Shown: positions 25,314 to 38,666, counted from the first letter of the stretch. The stretch is DNA of 64,000 nucleotides from Paramecium pentaurelia (GCA_905183005.1 CAJJDO010000077.1:402152-466151), one strand, 5' to 3'. The notes: generated by a model from the sequence alone, not told the origin. Program-made: numbers and translations.

Positions 25314-26377
25314 ATGTAAACCCACAAATTCTAAAATAAATAATTAACATTGTTAGACTTAGTTTTAAAGAATGATGATGATCAATATAGAATAAAATCA
25401 TAATCAAATTCTAGTAGATTTGAAAGAGAAGATATTCATCATTCTTAATATAATTAATTAGGTATCTCCTTATATTATGATGCTAATATTACCGGTAATG
25501 AATAATTTGTTAGCAATTCATTGTTTCGTTCTATTCTCAAAAATATTGAAGATAAACTTTTAGAACTTGAAACTAGAATAGATAATAAAGATAATTTGAC
25601 TAAATTCTCATATCAAATTGATCAACTTAAACATCAATAATATCGCAATCCATTTCTTAAAGATGATCTATTATTGCAAGAATACAAACGGCAAGATAGT
25701 CAAATATCAGAAATGATAGATGATCAATCTGTTAGAGATACAGGAGTCAAATTTCATAAACCAAGTAGATCAAGATCAACTTGTACTAATAATTATGATG
25801 AATAATTATCTTCATCTAATAATAATGCTTCAAATCTAAAATAAAAAAAAAATAAAATCACTGAAGAAACTACTTTCACTAAGTTAAATCTTTTTGAGAA
25901 GAAACTTTTATAATTTCAGGATTAATTTTAAAAATATCTATAGAAAGAAGAAATCTCATTTAAGAAATTAGAATAGTAAGTATAAGTTTCTTTAAAGGAA
26001 GCTGAAACAAGATTATTTTAAAATACTAAATCAATGGATAAATATTCTGAAAGTTTAAATAATTATAGTGAATATTATAAAGAATTCTTAAATAAATTAT
26101 AATAACTTACTTCTTAAATCAAGTATTAAAATCTAATTATAGTAGCAATCATTAATAGGAAATAAACCGATTGTCAGATGATTCAAAAATACCTTTCATT
26201 TAATTAGAATAAACTATTGCTGCAATTAATAAGCTTCAAAATATTCACAATGATTAAATACTATCAATAAAAGAATCCTATACATATTTAGAAACAGATA
26301 TACTAACAATAATGAAAAATTACAAAGATCTAATACTTGATAAATAAATTAAAAATAATAATGTGTAATTGAAGTGA
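25314..26377 (+). CDS. Coiled-coil protein, unknown
   Basis: About 347 residues, ATG 25314 to TGA 26375, starting only 51 bp after the WDR90-like stop. One 20-nt intron lies near the 3' end. The sequence is hydrophilic with heptad-like stretches (LFRSILKNIEDKLLELETRID; LLQFQDQFQKYLQKEEISFKKLEQQ). An Arg/Ser patch (KPSRSRSTC) occupies the middle. It might have been the C-terminus of the preceding gene, but an in-frame TGA separates them and a good ATG follows. No family recognised. Confidence 0.65.
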
Positions 26378-26435
26378 TTACTTTATTAATTATATATAAA
26401 AAATAGGTATATGAATATTAAAATAAAAAAGTAAT

Positions 26436-27545
26436 TCATTTGATAGTTTCTGGATTTTAGATAGGAAGTTCAGAATGTACTTTCTTTGATATCATTTAGT
26501 CCATCATTTATAAAAGTTATTATTTCTTTTTTTAATGATTTTCTAAAGCAACATTTAATGTTTATTAATTCATTCTAATTCCATTATCATTAACTTTTGC
26601 TTGTTCTCTATCTAAAATATACCAAGTAAACTAAAATTAAATTATTGAATTACATTAGAAATATATTCAATCAAATTGTAAGTAACTACAATTATAATTC
26701 CAATCATTATTAGACAAGCTAAAATAACACCTGCAATATATTCCACATGATATCTAAATTACATTCTATTTAATATAGATATTATAATCAAAGTTGTAAT
26801 TAGAATTAACATTGATAAATTAATAGATAAATACATTAGAACCTTTCTATGTTTAAGTGGATCCTTAAATGCATTAGTGAAATTAATATCTTTGTAAGAT
26901 TTTATAACAAAATTAAAATGACACTTTTCACATTATAATGGTTTTGTTACTTTATTAAATTGATTATCTATGTACTTTTCACAAAATTCCTTTTATTCAC
27001 ATTATTGATGAATATGTTATTTTGATTTACAAAGACAAGGTCTAATAAAATTAGAAAATTAATCAGCTTGTCCACAAATTCCACAATATTTTTCTTCTTG
27101 AATCTATTCTTTTATAGAAGAAGATGAACTTTATTTTCTAGTATTTATTTTATTAGATATAGATAATCGAGAAGTCTTAACTTACTTTGATTACTTTTAA
27201 ATTGGTGATTGATTGTATGAATCTTCTTGACTAACAAATGTGAATTAATTTTCAAATTCTTTCTAGCCTTATTTAGGTTTTAGTGGTGATAGATTACTAA
27301 TACAACTTGTATTGTTAGTTGAATCTTAATTGTTTCTATCAGTATTCTCTGAGAATACACCTTCTACTAATTATTGTATCTTCTTATTTTATCTATAAGA
27401 ATTAATATAATATAAAATACTCATTAATTTTAGAAGTTGATTAATCTAAAGGACATTAATTTGTGCGTATGAGATCTGAATTCAAAGTATTGACATTACT
27501 ATTAATTCTGAAGCTCAAAATCTTTGGACTTGTTTCTGTCTCCAT
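26436..27545 (-). CDS. RING-CH (MARCH-type) membrane E3 ubiquitin ligase
   Basis: About 352 residues with introns of 28 and 23 nt. A disordered Gln/Ser-rich N-terminus of about 160 residues precedes the RING-CH motif: YCGICGQ, RPCLCKSKQHIHQQC and LQCEKCHFNF, the C4HC3 pattern with His at the fourth position. Two hydrophobic segments follow (LSINLSMLILITTLIIISIL and IAGVILACLIMIGIIIVVTY), the layout of MARCH ligases that ubiquitinate membrane proteins. The tail is Gln-rich. The specific substrate cannot be told. It converges on the coiled-coil gene with 58 bp between stops. Confidence 0.87.
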
Positions 27546-27667
27546 ATTACTTTATTATTGAGATATTATTTATTTTTTGCGCAAAATATAAAAAGATTTA
27601 TAAAGTAACTTTTTACCAAATTTCACTCTGAAATAAAAACAAAAAATATTATAGAATTTATAAATAA

Positions 27668-28725
27668 ATGTAATTTAATAAACAAAAATAAGAGTATTAA
27701 GATAAATACAATTCTTTTCGTAATCATCCTGCCTTTAACAAATTAAATAATAACATTATCAAAGACATAATTGATTCTGTTAATATCTTATCATTTATCA
27801 AAAATTAAAGTGTTTACATTGAAAATGAGTTAATGACACATGTATTCATTATTAAAACAGGAGAGTTTAAAGTAAACAAATAAATTAATACATAGAGATG
27901 AGTAAAAGGATATTATAATCAAATTCTGTGTATTATAATCAAAAAAAATGGAAGCAATTTGAGATTTGTTTATTAGAAAAAGGTGAAACTTTTGGAATAG
28001 AACATTAAGATGAAGAACCAAAAGGATATTATAAATATTCAATTACTTGTCATTCATATGAAGGATCATTATATTCTTTAAAATTAGATTAAATCTCTTT
28101 AATTTTAAAAGATCATCACATCAAAGAATCTGTTTATGATCTATTTTATTATCAATAACAATTAAGTAAGAATAAGCTATACATCTATCGAGAATAATAA
28201 ATTAATCAATTATATTCAAATATCACTTAGTCATTAAAACATAGAGAAATTAGATCATATTCTAATTTCAATAATGAAAATGTGAAAATTAGGTCAAAAT
28301 CTAATGTCAACAATGAAAGTGTTAACAGTAATTATAGATTGTAAAACAGATCTATAAGTTATGATATCTCATATTGTGATAAAATATAATCATTAATTAA
28401 TTACTAAAAATAAATAATAAGTAATCCAAGAAGGATTATTAAGACTGAAGTATTAGAAGATGATACTTATGTAAATTAATCAGTAAATAATCACATTAAA
28501 GCACTTAAACCATTTATAAGTAATTTTGAATCAGGAAGAAATATAAGTAAACGAACTTAACAATATTCTAATGATCGAATAGATGAATCAAATTAAAATG
28601 AAAAGATTTTTAAATTGAAAGTACTCTATAAATTAGGATGCAGACCTAAGAATAAATTACAAATAAGATTACATTAAATTCATACCTAACATCTATCCAA
28701 AATATTCCCATTCCATCCTAAATGA
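27668..28725 (+). CDS. Protein with a cyclic-nucleotide-binding-type fold, no channel or kinase
   Basis: About 343 residues with one 26-nt intron whose best acceptor is GAG. The N-terminal half resembles a CNBD (FIKNQSVYIENELMTHVFII; KTGEFKV; LLEKGETFGIE). It lacks membrane segments and a kinase domain. The expected arginine of the phosphate cassette is not evident. The second half is basic, Ser/Asn-rich and probably disordered. It may be a regulatory-subunit-like or diverged CNBD protein; nucleotide binding is unproven. Confidence 0.6.
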
Positions 28726-28777
28726 TTGATTAATAACTTCTTATTTTTTTACAATATTAATTTCTAATTATTTACTA

Positions 28778-30373
28778 ATGTCAAAATAATAGCAATAGCA
28801 ACTCTCGTATATATGTAAAGATTAACAAAACTAAAAAACTCAAGGTTAAAATTATCGAAGAGTATATATGAATCATCATATTATTAGATAAATAACAATC
28901 AAAACAATTTTGATGATAAAAATGCTTAAAATCAAAAAAAATAAAATAAATACAATAGAAGAAACAATTCATAAGAAAAATAATAGAATTGGTAGAATCC
29001 TTCATCTTAATCTGTTATAAGTATTTATTCAATTAATTTTATTAAGTAAGAGCACAAATTAATCAACCATTAAATAAAATCTATGATTCTTAGACATTAA
29101 TTTCTGCATTTCAAGAATTACTTGAACCACCTAAAGAAATTGAAGAATTCCTTGAAAAAATTCCACATTTATTTTCTAAAGCTTCTTAGAAGCCTTTAAT
29201 TTCTTCTTAAATATAATTCAGTCATATTGATGAAGATGAGCCACAATGGATGCAATCTAATGATAATTTTTAAATTTTAGATATAGAAAATGAAATTGAA
29301 AAAAAAAGAATAGAATATTAAAAATAGCATGGAACATTTGAGAAAAAACAAGAATTAAAATCCAAAAAACAAAGTGAATTTATTTAAGAAGAAATATCAG
29401 AACTTTAATTAGCTAAAGAGAAATATAGATAATTAAGAGAATAAGAAGAAAAGTAATTATAAGTTGCCAATGAAACCAAAGCAAAATTATAAGAATTATT
29501 TAGCTATTCTGAATTAGAACAACCTAAAAGTGTGAATCCCTCTATTAATTCATAGATTTTATCAGTAGAAGATGTTGAAAAATAAGTATTAGCTATTAAT
29601 AATAATAAATAAACAGAAACAATCCTAAATGAATAACCTTAATTAAAGATAGAGAATTATTTTAGTAATTTCAATAACAATGAAACTGATGACTTTTTTG
29701 AATAATTAGAAGAAATGGGAATTCATATACAAAGAAAATAACAAGTACCTTTATAACCTGTAGTCAAAATTTCAAGAGAAAAAATTACAACCACTCCATT
29801 TTCACTGTAGGCTTAATTACATACAAGATCTCTATAAGAATCTTTGTGGTATTATATTGATAATTTTGGAAAAGTAAGAATATTTATCCTATGACATTTT
29901 AGATATAAGGAGGTTTTACAACAGAAAATATGGATCAATGGTTTTAACATAAGTATTTAAAAGCAAAATTAAATATATCTTGGGAAGTCCCTGGAAAGTG
30001 GATTACATTAGAATAATATTTAATAAATTTAGATTAGATTGAAAAAAAACTATTAGATCCTAAATGTGCTATGGATCCATTAACATTAAAAACAAATATA
30101 AATAATATTAATAATATTCAATTAAATAATTTATAGCAATTGTAATAAATGAATGCATTTAATATAAATAGCTTTCAAAATTAATAAATGAATACTTTTT
30201 AATATTAATAAATTAATAATAATTAATATCATCAATATCAAAATTAATAAATGAATAACTAATAAAACATTGTAAATAAAAAAAAAAAAAATAATAATAA
30301 TAATAATAATGGTAAAGTTTAACAATATAATAATAAATAAGATTATCAAAAAAATAATTAATCATTATATTGA
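28778..30373 (+). CDS. GYF-domain protein, Gln/Asn-rich
   Basis: About 504 residues with introns of 26, 26 and 29 nt. A short glutamine stretch starts the protein, followed by a basic low-complexity part and a long charged helix (residues about 130-230, EEISELQLAKEKYRQLREQEE). The GYF-like domain follows near residue 345: LWYYIDNFGK, QGGFTTENMDQWF, then LNISWEVPGKWITLEQYL, matching the W-x-Y-x-D-x-x-G...QGPF...M..W pattern with GG for GP. GYF domains bind proline-rich peptides in mRNA regulation (GIGYF-like) or splicing. The C-terminus is an Asn/Gln/Met low-complexity tail. Confidence 0.75.
30280..30312 (+). repeat. Poly-A followed by AAT triplets encoding Lys/Asn run
   Basis: A 14-nt A run and seven AAT codons inside the GYF-domain gene give a Lys then Asn homopolymer. 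A likely slippage-prone tract. Confidence 0.8.
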
Positions 30374-30424
30374 TTTAAATTTGAGAATTATATTATAAAT
30401 TATTGATAATAATTATATGATAAA

Positions 30425-31889
30425 TCATTTATAATAACCAAATTATTTCTATAAAATATTAATATTAATATATATACCTTTTATCCTGAAAAATTATCAT
30501 AAAAATAAGATTCTTAATTTTTACTGGGACTTTCATACCTAAAATTTAAATTTTAATATTACTTTAAATAACTAGTTGATAATCCACTGCTAATATCAAT
30601 CTGTGATTTAATTAAACTTAAATTATTTGCTTCTTTTCTTATTTCATTATCAATACGAATGATTTATCTTTGATATTCATCTGAATATAATGGATCAGGA
30701 GTAAAAGTTGATTTTGAAAATTTAGAAGATACTCCTGAAAGTCTTGATTCTGAATATAATCTACTCAAAGTTTCTTATTCTCTAGCTATTTCTTTTTAAT
30801 AATATTTGATCAATATTGATTCATCTCTTTTTTAAGTGTAAATATTTGGAATATTTAATTCATCACATAACTTTTTAATTTTCTCTTCTTCATCCTTAAT
30901 TTACTAATGATAATAATTTAATAAAGGATTATCTATATAATATGGTTAACTCTCTTGTAAAACTTTTGATTAAGCAATAGGTTCTTATTGTTCAACTTTC
31001 TTTTATTCATTTTATTCATGATTTAATTGTTACTTTTATGTTTAATTAGGATTAAATGATTCTTAGAGAGCATCACTATTCTGTAAATCTTGTTAAGAAT
31101 AATTGATATCTTGAACTTCAATTTAATTTTATTTAGTTTATTCCTCTACTTAATTTTATTTTGGTGCTTCATTTTACTATTCTTCTTATTATTCTATTTA
31201 TAAAAAGATTTAATCAATTAAATTTTATAAGTTGTTTGGATTACCATCAATTATGATAAGGAATTTTTCTAGAATTTAATCTTCAATCTCTTATCCAATA
31301 CTTTATAACCAATTTTTAAGAGAATCCAATGTGATTAGATTTTCACTTTCAAATATTCCTAATTCACCAAGATTGATTGGATCTTAAATATTAGAGTATT
31401 GGCTAAAATAAATATATTTCTTACTTATAATTAATTTTTAATTGTTCAAAGAATGCAGTTAAAGTAGCTTCAACTTCTTTTGGTAATAACATACTTTGTG
31501 GCATTTCATAAGATTTATGATTAAGTGCTTAGTCTTTTACTTGATCATTAGTTTTTGGTAAGATTACTTATTAGAAACTTTGAAATTATGAATAAATAGT
31601 TACTCTGCCAATGTAACCAAGTTGTCCTTATCAACATCCAATACTCTAAATATGTAACTTAATTATTCTTAAGTAATTTGAAGATTGTTATCATCAAGAA
31701 ATTCTAGAATTTATTCTTCTTTCAATGCACTTTATCTTGGCTAATCAAGTCTTTTATACACTCAATATATTTATTAGAATAGATACCTGTATTAATTTCA
31801 AACATATCTAAACTTGCTAATGCAATTCTTATTTCCTCTAATTTATCTTCACTCTCAACAGTAATTAAGATGAATTCACAAAAATTCAT
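30425..31889 (-). CDS. EF-hand protein with long Gln-rich tail
   Basis: About 445 residues with five inferred introns (26 nt ending GAG, then 26, 22, 24 and 29 nt). A clear EF-hand loop, DVDKDNLVTLAE, sits near residue 65 in a helix-loop-helix context (QLSYIFRVL before it). A second, degenerate hand (LDSLKNWLQSIGQEIED, then IIDGNPNNL) may follow. The remainder is Gln/Glu-rich with short helical blocks and a Ser-rich patch (SRLSGVSSKFSKS). Likely a calcium-responsive protein; partners unknown. Convergent with the GYF gene, 51 bp between stops. Confidence 0.68.
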
Positions 31890-32017
31890 GATAGAAAAAT
31901 AAAATGAAAATAAAATTTATTAAATTTTATAAGAATATACTTTTGACTACATTATTAAACTTTCTTATTTGCTAATTTTTAATATAAAAAAATTATCATT
32001 CTTATTAATTTCTGATT

Positions 32018-34915
32018 ATGTAATAGGAGAATTTTATTGATGAAGAAATTTAAGATGAAGAGGAAGAAATAAGAGAATAGAAGGAAGTACATGAATTTGC
32101 TAAGGAAATAAAAGAAAAAGTAGAAGAAACAAACAAACTAAATAAAGAATAATAGGATTAATAAAAGGTGAATGTAAATTCAACAATTGGTCCAATTAGA
32201 GTAAAATTTGATGTGTTGAGATGTTTTTTTGATAGAATGAGTAAAGTAAGAGGAAAAAAGAAAAGTGAGCTTTTAGATGTTTTAACTTAATTCTTTTTCA
32301 AACCTCCTAGAATACCTGAACATACATATATAATAATGAGATTAATTATTCCATTCTAAGATAGGGATAGGGGAGTATATAAATTATAAGAAAAAAACTT
32401 GGCTAAATTATTTAGATAAGCTTTAGGATTGTCAGATGATGATTATCAAAGAATGGCCAATTATAAATAAGCAAGTATGTAACCTTATGGAGCACCTGTT
32501 GGTGATTTTCCTATGGTTGTACATAATGTGATTAAGGATTATTGTAGAAAAGACAGTATAATAACAATATCAGAAGTGGATTAAATACTAGATAATTTAG
32601 TTAAAGCTTAAGATACTAAAGAATAAGAATTAGTTATAGTTGATTTAATAAAAGTATGTACAGCTGATGAAATTCTATGGATTATAAGAATTATATTAAA
32701 GGATTTAAAAATAGGTTTAAAATACGAAAAGCTTCTATAATTATTTCATAAAGATGCTCCAGAATATTATAATGCAACATCATCATTAAAAGAGGTATGT
32801 AAAGAGTTTGTTGATTAAAATCATACATTAAAGAATGTATTAAGAATATTTCATGCTATTAAACCAATGTTGGCAGCTAAGAAATCACCAGAAGAAATAA
32901 GAAAATTAATTGAAGGCAAAGAATTATTGGTTGAAACTAAATTTGATGGAGAAAGAATATAATGTCATTTTACTCCTGAAGTTATAAGATTTTTTACTAG
33001 AAATTCTAATGATTATACTTATTTATACAAGGATAAATTAGGAGATATTATAAGATAAAGTGTTTAAGCTTAATGTGCAATCTTAGATGGAGAAATCATT
33101 GTTGTTAATAAAGAAACAGGAGAAAATGTTAGATTTGGTTTAAATAAAACTGTTGCTTTAAATAAAGATGTTAATGATGATGCTTTTGGTCTTTGTTATA
33201 AAATTTTTGATATTCTATATCTCAAAACCTATTAAGGATAAGAAGTCAATACTATGAGTGCTCCTTTATCTACTAGAAGAAGTTTATTATAGAGGATTAT
33301 AGTACCAATCCCAAATTAATTAGAAGTAGTATAAGCTTCAACAATTAAATCTTTTGAAGAACTTATTTAAGAATTTGATATGGCTATTGAAAGAAATTAA
33401 GAAGGTATCATAATTAAATAGATGGATTCTTAATATTTACCTAATGAAAGATCTACTAAATGGGTTAAAATGAAAGGAGATTATGTTGAAAATATGACAG
33501 ATAATTGTGATTTATTAGTAATAGGTGGTTATTTTGGAACATAATCACATAGAGTAGAGACATTTGATGAATTTGATAGAATTACACATTTTTTAATGGG
33601 ATTAGCTTAAAAAATAGATAAAAATTAACCAACTAATAGTGTAATATTACCATTTGTTAAAGTAGGAACTGGTTTTACTGATAATGAATTATCAACAATC
33701 AGAAATAAATTAAGAAATCATTGGATTAAGAAATAAAAACCTAATTATATACCTTAAAATTGGAATCCAGGTATTAATGATAGACCAGATGTTTATATTA
33801 ATAATCCTGCTCATTCAATTATATTTGAAGTTAAAGCAGCAGAAATAACAAAATCTAATACTTTTCCAACTGATTATACACTTAGATTTCCAAGATGTTA
33901 TAAAACTAGAATGGATAAAGATTGGTATGAAATGATGACCATGTAAGATTTATTAAGTATGATCAATGATTCATAATATACAAAGAATCTTAAAAAAAAG
34001 AATGATAAAGAAGGTAATGATAAATAAACAGATGATGAACTTGAAAATGAAGATAGACCAATTAGATAAGCTAAATAAAGAAAATAACCTTTAAAAAAAG
34101 GTGGAGCTCATTCTAAATAGATAACTATTATGACAGAATATTAAGGATTAGATCCAAGAAATATTACAAAAGAATCTAATTTATTTGTAGGATGTGAATT
34201 TTATATTGTGAATTTAGAAGAGGATTATAATAAATAATATTTAGAATCTTTAATTTTATCTTAAAGTGGAACTTGTATATAAAATTATATTGTAGAAAGT
34301 GTTACTCATGTTGTGGCTTCAATTATTGACTTTAGAGTTAATTCAATTATTGAGAAATTTCCAACTACTATAATTAAACCTTAATGGATAATAGAATGCA
34401 TTAGAAGATCATAATTAGTTAATATTGCACCCAGATTTATATTATTTGCTCCTTTGGCTATTATGAATGAAGTTAATAAATTCTATGATAAATATGGAGA
34501 TTCTTATTTTGAATTTATTGATGAATTAGCTCTCAAAGATATATGTGAAAATATTAAAATTAATGAACCAGTTAATTAAGATGATTTATTATAATTAGAA
34601 GAAGAATTACTATACTAATTACCAAAATTATGGATATTTTAGCATAAGACTTTTTATCCTTATTGTTTAAGTCATTAAATTTCTGAAGTAGAATTGGAAA
34701 CTTTTAAATCTAGAGTAGTTGCAAGGGGAGGTTAATTTTTAAATAGCATTTACGATGAGAAATTAGATTTCATTATTTTATTTAAAGATTAGACTTTCAT
34801 TCAGAATGAAAGACTGAAATAATTTTTCAATGAAAAACCATATATGAAAACAACTACATATACTTAAATGATGCAATTAATTGAAGAATAACAGTAAAAA
34901 ATATTACCATCTTGA
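32018..34915 (+). CDS. LIG4: DNA ligase IV
   Basis: A single exon of 965 residues. An acidic N-terminus leads into the DNA-binding helical domain. The adenylation motif KFDGER has its lysine at about residue 308. Other ligase motifs follow: LDGEIIVVN, EGIIIKQMD and KWVKMKGDY. Two BRCT-like domains end the protein (FVGCEFYIVN...PQWIIECIRR and LWIFQHKTFYPYCLS onward). Ligase IV with XRCC4 seals ends in non-homologous joining. In Paramecium it is needed to close junctions after programmed removal of internal eliminated sequences. Start ATG 32018 is the first in frame. Confidence 0.92.
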
Positions 34916-34938
34916 ATTTAATATTATTATTTTTAATT

Positions 34939-36493
34939 ATGGATATTCAATACAAATCAGCTTTACCTTTTGTATTGCTAGTCTTCAATGCCGTTCTAGG
35001 TTCTTTATTTTTCGGATATTCTATTTCCTATCTAAATTCAGCCTCAAATTTTTACCCCATTTATTATCTAATCATTGATTATGATGTCTCGACTTAGAAT
35101 TTACTTAAAGCTCTAGTTGGAGGTATCAAAATTAAAATAATAGTATTTAGCTATTTTTACTTTATCTGCTGGAGCTGGAGCAATGCTTTCAGGCAATTTG
35201 TTACAAAAATTTAGTATAAGAAAATCTTTTATGATTACTGATTTAATTGGAATAATTGGGGTATTACTCGAAATAATATCTAATATTTATTGGTTTTATC
35301 TTGCAAGAATTTTAATTGGTTTTTGTGTTGGACTTAATTCTTCACTTATTCCATTATATATTAAAGAATTTTCACCTAATAGATTATCAGGATCACTAGG
35401 AGCATTAAATTAACTTACAATTAATATTGGAATATTGATAGGACTTATTTCAGCTTTGTAATTTTATATTTAACTTTAGTTTTTATAAATCAAATGTAGA
35501 TGAATAATCTAATGATAATATTTTTAGATTATTTTTAGAAATACCACTCATATTTTGTGTAATTAGAACTTTGTTATTGATATTTGTATTTAAAAATGAA
35601 CCACCATCTTACTATGTTCAATAAAATTAATTAAGTTAGGTATTTAATTTGATAAGAAGGCATAACAAATTGTTGAGAAATATTATTTAAGAGAAAAAGT
35701 TGATTAAGTCTTAGATAAGATTAAATCAGTTATAGAATCAAAGAGACTGTAGAAAGAAACTTATAAGGATCTTTTTATGAATTATAGTTAAAGAAAACGA
35801 TTATTAATTGGTTGTGGACTCTAAGTTTTGTAATAATTTTCAGGAATAAATGCAATTATGTTTTTTTCTAAAATTATATTTTCATCTGTAATTAATTAAA
35901 TGTAATATTTTAGATTCTCAATAATGATGAGACAAAAATTAATTGGGCAAATGTGACAGTTGGTTTAATTAATATAACTTTTAGTTTATTGGCAATAAGT
36001 TTATTATAAAAATTTGGAAGAAGAACATTATTATTATATGGAACTATAACTTGTACAATATTTCTAGCAATAGCATTTGGTTTCTCATTTTCATAAGATC
36101 CAAATACTACAATAGAAATTTTAATTGTATTAGCAATATTTGGATATCTTGGTGCATTCTAATTATCTTTAGGACCTGTTGCATGGGTATAAAATAAAAA
36201 AAATATTAATAATTTAGATATATGATGCTGATATCTTATCTGAGAAAGGAATGTCTTTAGCAGTACTTTGTAATTGGATAAGTTGTACATTCATAGCTTT
36301 TGCTTTTGTTATTTTAGATATTGATCATAACAAAGAGAGATTGTCTATTGTTTTTGGAGTTTTTACTGGATGTTGTGTTTTAGGAGTGTTTTTCATATTC
36401 AAATTTGTTTAAGAAACAAAAGATAGAACATCATCAGCAATAAACATATTTTTCTCATTAACTAAAGTTAAAGAGGAAGGTTTATTAGGATGA
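34939..36493 (+). CDS. Sugar transporter, major facilitator superfamily
   Basis: About 475 residues with five introns (28, 22, 20, 26 and 31 nt). Twelve membrane segments are likely. Family signatures are seen: GSLFFGYSI in TM1, ARILIGFCVGLNSSLIPLYIKE at the TM4-5 signature, QQFSGINAIMFFSK in TM7, the loop KFGRRTLLL, PVAWIYDAD in TM10, and a C-terminal ETKDR in place of PETKG. These are the GLUT/hexose-transporter marks. It presumably moves hexoses across the plasma or a vacuolar membrane. It starts 23 bp after the ligase IV stop. Confidence 0.88.
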
Positions 36494-36601
36494 ATATAAT
36501 AATTTACATAAATTTAATACAATATCAGTAATATAATTTATAAAGAAGAGTAAATATATATATAATTTATTGAAAGAATATAAATATATAAAATTAATAA
36601 T

Positions 36602-38116
36602 ATGGGCAATTGTGTTTCTAGTTAAGATGATATCCGAAATGCTAATAAAGTTTCACCTGTTTCATTGTAAGAATATTTATAGATTATAAAAAGAACAATA
36701 AAACACTTTACTTGGAATAGAGATTCTCATGGTTTATTTGATTATGAAAATAAAAATGTTATAAAAGGACAAATCAAAACAAATACATAATTAAGTAATA
36801 TAAGCAACTTAAAATAGTGAGATTAATTCGTTAAAAAGAAAATATTAAAATAATTTAAACAAAAGAGGAGTTATAGGTAGCATATAAATTTATTAATATA
36901 GTAATTCTAAAATTAGCCAGATGTCATAGAATTACTTAAATTGACTCGTTAATTTTCAAAATATTAAGTTGAATCTAGTTTAAGAATATCAAAAGCAGAA
37001 GATTAAGAAGGTTTAAATGACAACTGCCCATGGATAGTTGTTAAATCAACAAAAAGTCAATTATCTGATGGATAAGTATGAAATAATAATGAGCAATAAA
37101 GGGATATGATTTAAAGGAAGGAGATTATGTGAAATTAGGAAGAGTGAGATTTAGAATTAGGGAAATCAAATGTTCTGTTGATAATAACAATACAAATAAA
37201 GGTAACATTGAACCAGAATTATAAAAATATGTTTCAGAGAAATGTTTAAATACTATGAATATTAATACATAAGAAGATGATAAAAGAAGTTAATCAGAAG
37301 AACCTTGTTGTAGAATATGTTATAATGATTCCTAAACAAATAAAGACAATCCATTGATTGATTGTTGTAAATGTTAAGGATCTGTTAAATACATACATAT
37401 ATAATGTTTATAAACATGGTTAGTTAGTAAATTATCACCTAAAACAACCAAGTTTTCAGTTTCATTTTAATGGAGATAATTTGATTGTGAAGTATGTAAG
37501 GCCATTATTCCTAGTAATTATCATTATATTAGATATCTAGGTAGAATAAGATATCAAGACAGAATTTTTGAGACCATAATTATACCTAAACCAGATGCTC
37601 CATATATAACATTAGAAATCTTAAGTAGAGAACGTAATAAGAGCAAAGGAACTCATATAATTAGTTTTGCATAAAAATAACAAATCAAATTAGGCAGAGG
37701 TCATGATTCTGATGTAAGAATTACAGATATTTCAGTATCTAGATGTCATGCTATAATTAAATTTATTAATTGTAAATTATAATTTAATAATTCTAGCTGG
37801 ATTTGTAATTGAAGATTAATAATCAAAATTTGGAACTTTAGTCTTATTGAAAAATCCTGCTTTGATGTCTGTTGATATGAATAATAATATGGCCATCTAA
37901 GTGGGAAGAAGTGTAGTTAGTTTTTAAGTTTCAAAAGATTGGAATGTATAATCATATTGTATGTATTTTTAGATAATCTCATCAATAAATAGGGGAGCTG
38001 TTTAAGAAGATTAAATGTTATAAGATGATACAGATTTAATAGGAAATGCAGTTGGTGATGAAGATCAAGCATAAATTGAACAAGAATTACAAAACTTTGA
38101 AGAACATACACCATGA
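36602..38116 (+). CDS. RING-CH plus FHA domain protein with N-terminal acylation signal
   Basis: About 478 residues with introns of 27 nt (GAG end), 26 nt (AAG end) and 25 nt. The protein starts MGNCVSS, a good N-myristoylation plus palmitoylation signal. A RING-CH-like zinc motif lies near residue 210: CCRICYN, CCKCQGSVKYIHIQC, then FDCEVCK. An FHA domain follows (LGRGHDSDVRITDISVSRCH). The C-terminal tail is acidic. FHA domains bind phosphothreonine, so this looks like a membrane-tethered E3 ligase directed to phosphorylated targets. No TM segments are visible, unlike typical MARCH proteins. Confidence 0.8.
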
Positions 38117-38164
38117 TTTTGTTAGATAATGTTTTAATTTTGTTTTTGCTATAATAATAATGGT

Positions 38165-38666
38165 TCAAGGGTAGTTCTATTATTATCTATGTTTTTATTA
38201 TTCTTATTTATGTTCTTTTTCTTCTTCTTATTCTAAATGCATTTCCATAAATTCAACAATTCCCTTTGAGTTTCTATCTCCATGATAATGATATATTCTA
38301 TCATGATAGAAAATTCTTAGAGTTGGATAACCTCTAACTTAAAATGAATCACAAAGAGCTGATTCATGAGTACAATCAACTTTGGCTAAAGTTATTTTGC
38401 TCTTTTTTTCTTTAAATTAATAAGCAGCTTCTTCAAATTCTGGCATTAAATTTTAACTACTTTTAAAAATATAATTACCAATGTGGACACCAAGGTGCAA
38501 AGAAATCTACTAATAAAACTTCAAATCTCATTAAAGCTGCATCAAAATTTTCATAATCCAATACAACCACATTTGATTCTCTTTTGAACATCACTTAATG
38601 ATTTAAATGATGTTATTTTAGTTTACCTGTTGCCAAAATTAGATTAACCAATAGTACTAAAATCAT
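38165..38666 (-). CDS. Secreted/ER thioredoxin-fold protein (PDI-like, CPHC)
   Basis: About 148-159 residues. The N-terminus MILVLLVNLILAT looks like a signal peptide. One thioredoxin domain contains VDFFAPWCPHC as active site and the cis-proline GYPTLRIF. A 22-nt intron interrupts the active-site cysteine codon; a further 33-nt in-phase intron is possible just after the signal peptide. The C-terminus is a charged Glu/Lys/Gln/His tail without KDEL. It is likely a small ER disulfide isomerase or oxidase. Convergent with the FHA gene, 48 bp apart. Confidence 0.83.

Noticed and set aside
25260..25316. Fusion of the coiled-coil frame to the WDR90-like gene
   Set aside because: The frames agree, but TGA 25260 lies between with no convincing intron, and a good ATG follows at 25314.
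34881..35097. Two overlapping standard-code frames before the transporter start
   Set aside because: They are the LIG4 3' end read out of frame and an N-terminal extension of the transporter; the ciliate-code start at 34939 after the LIG4 TGA is preferred.
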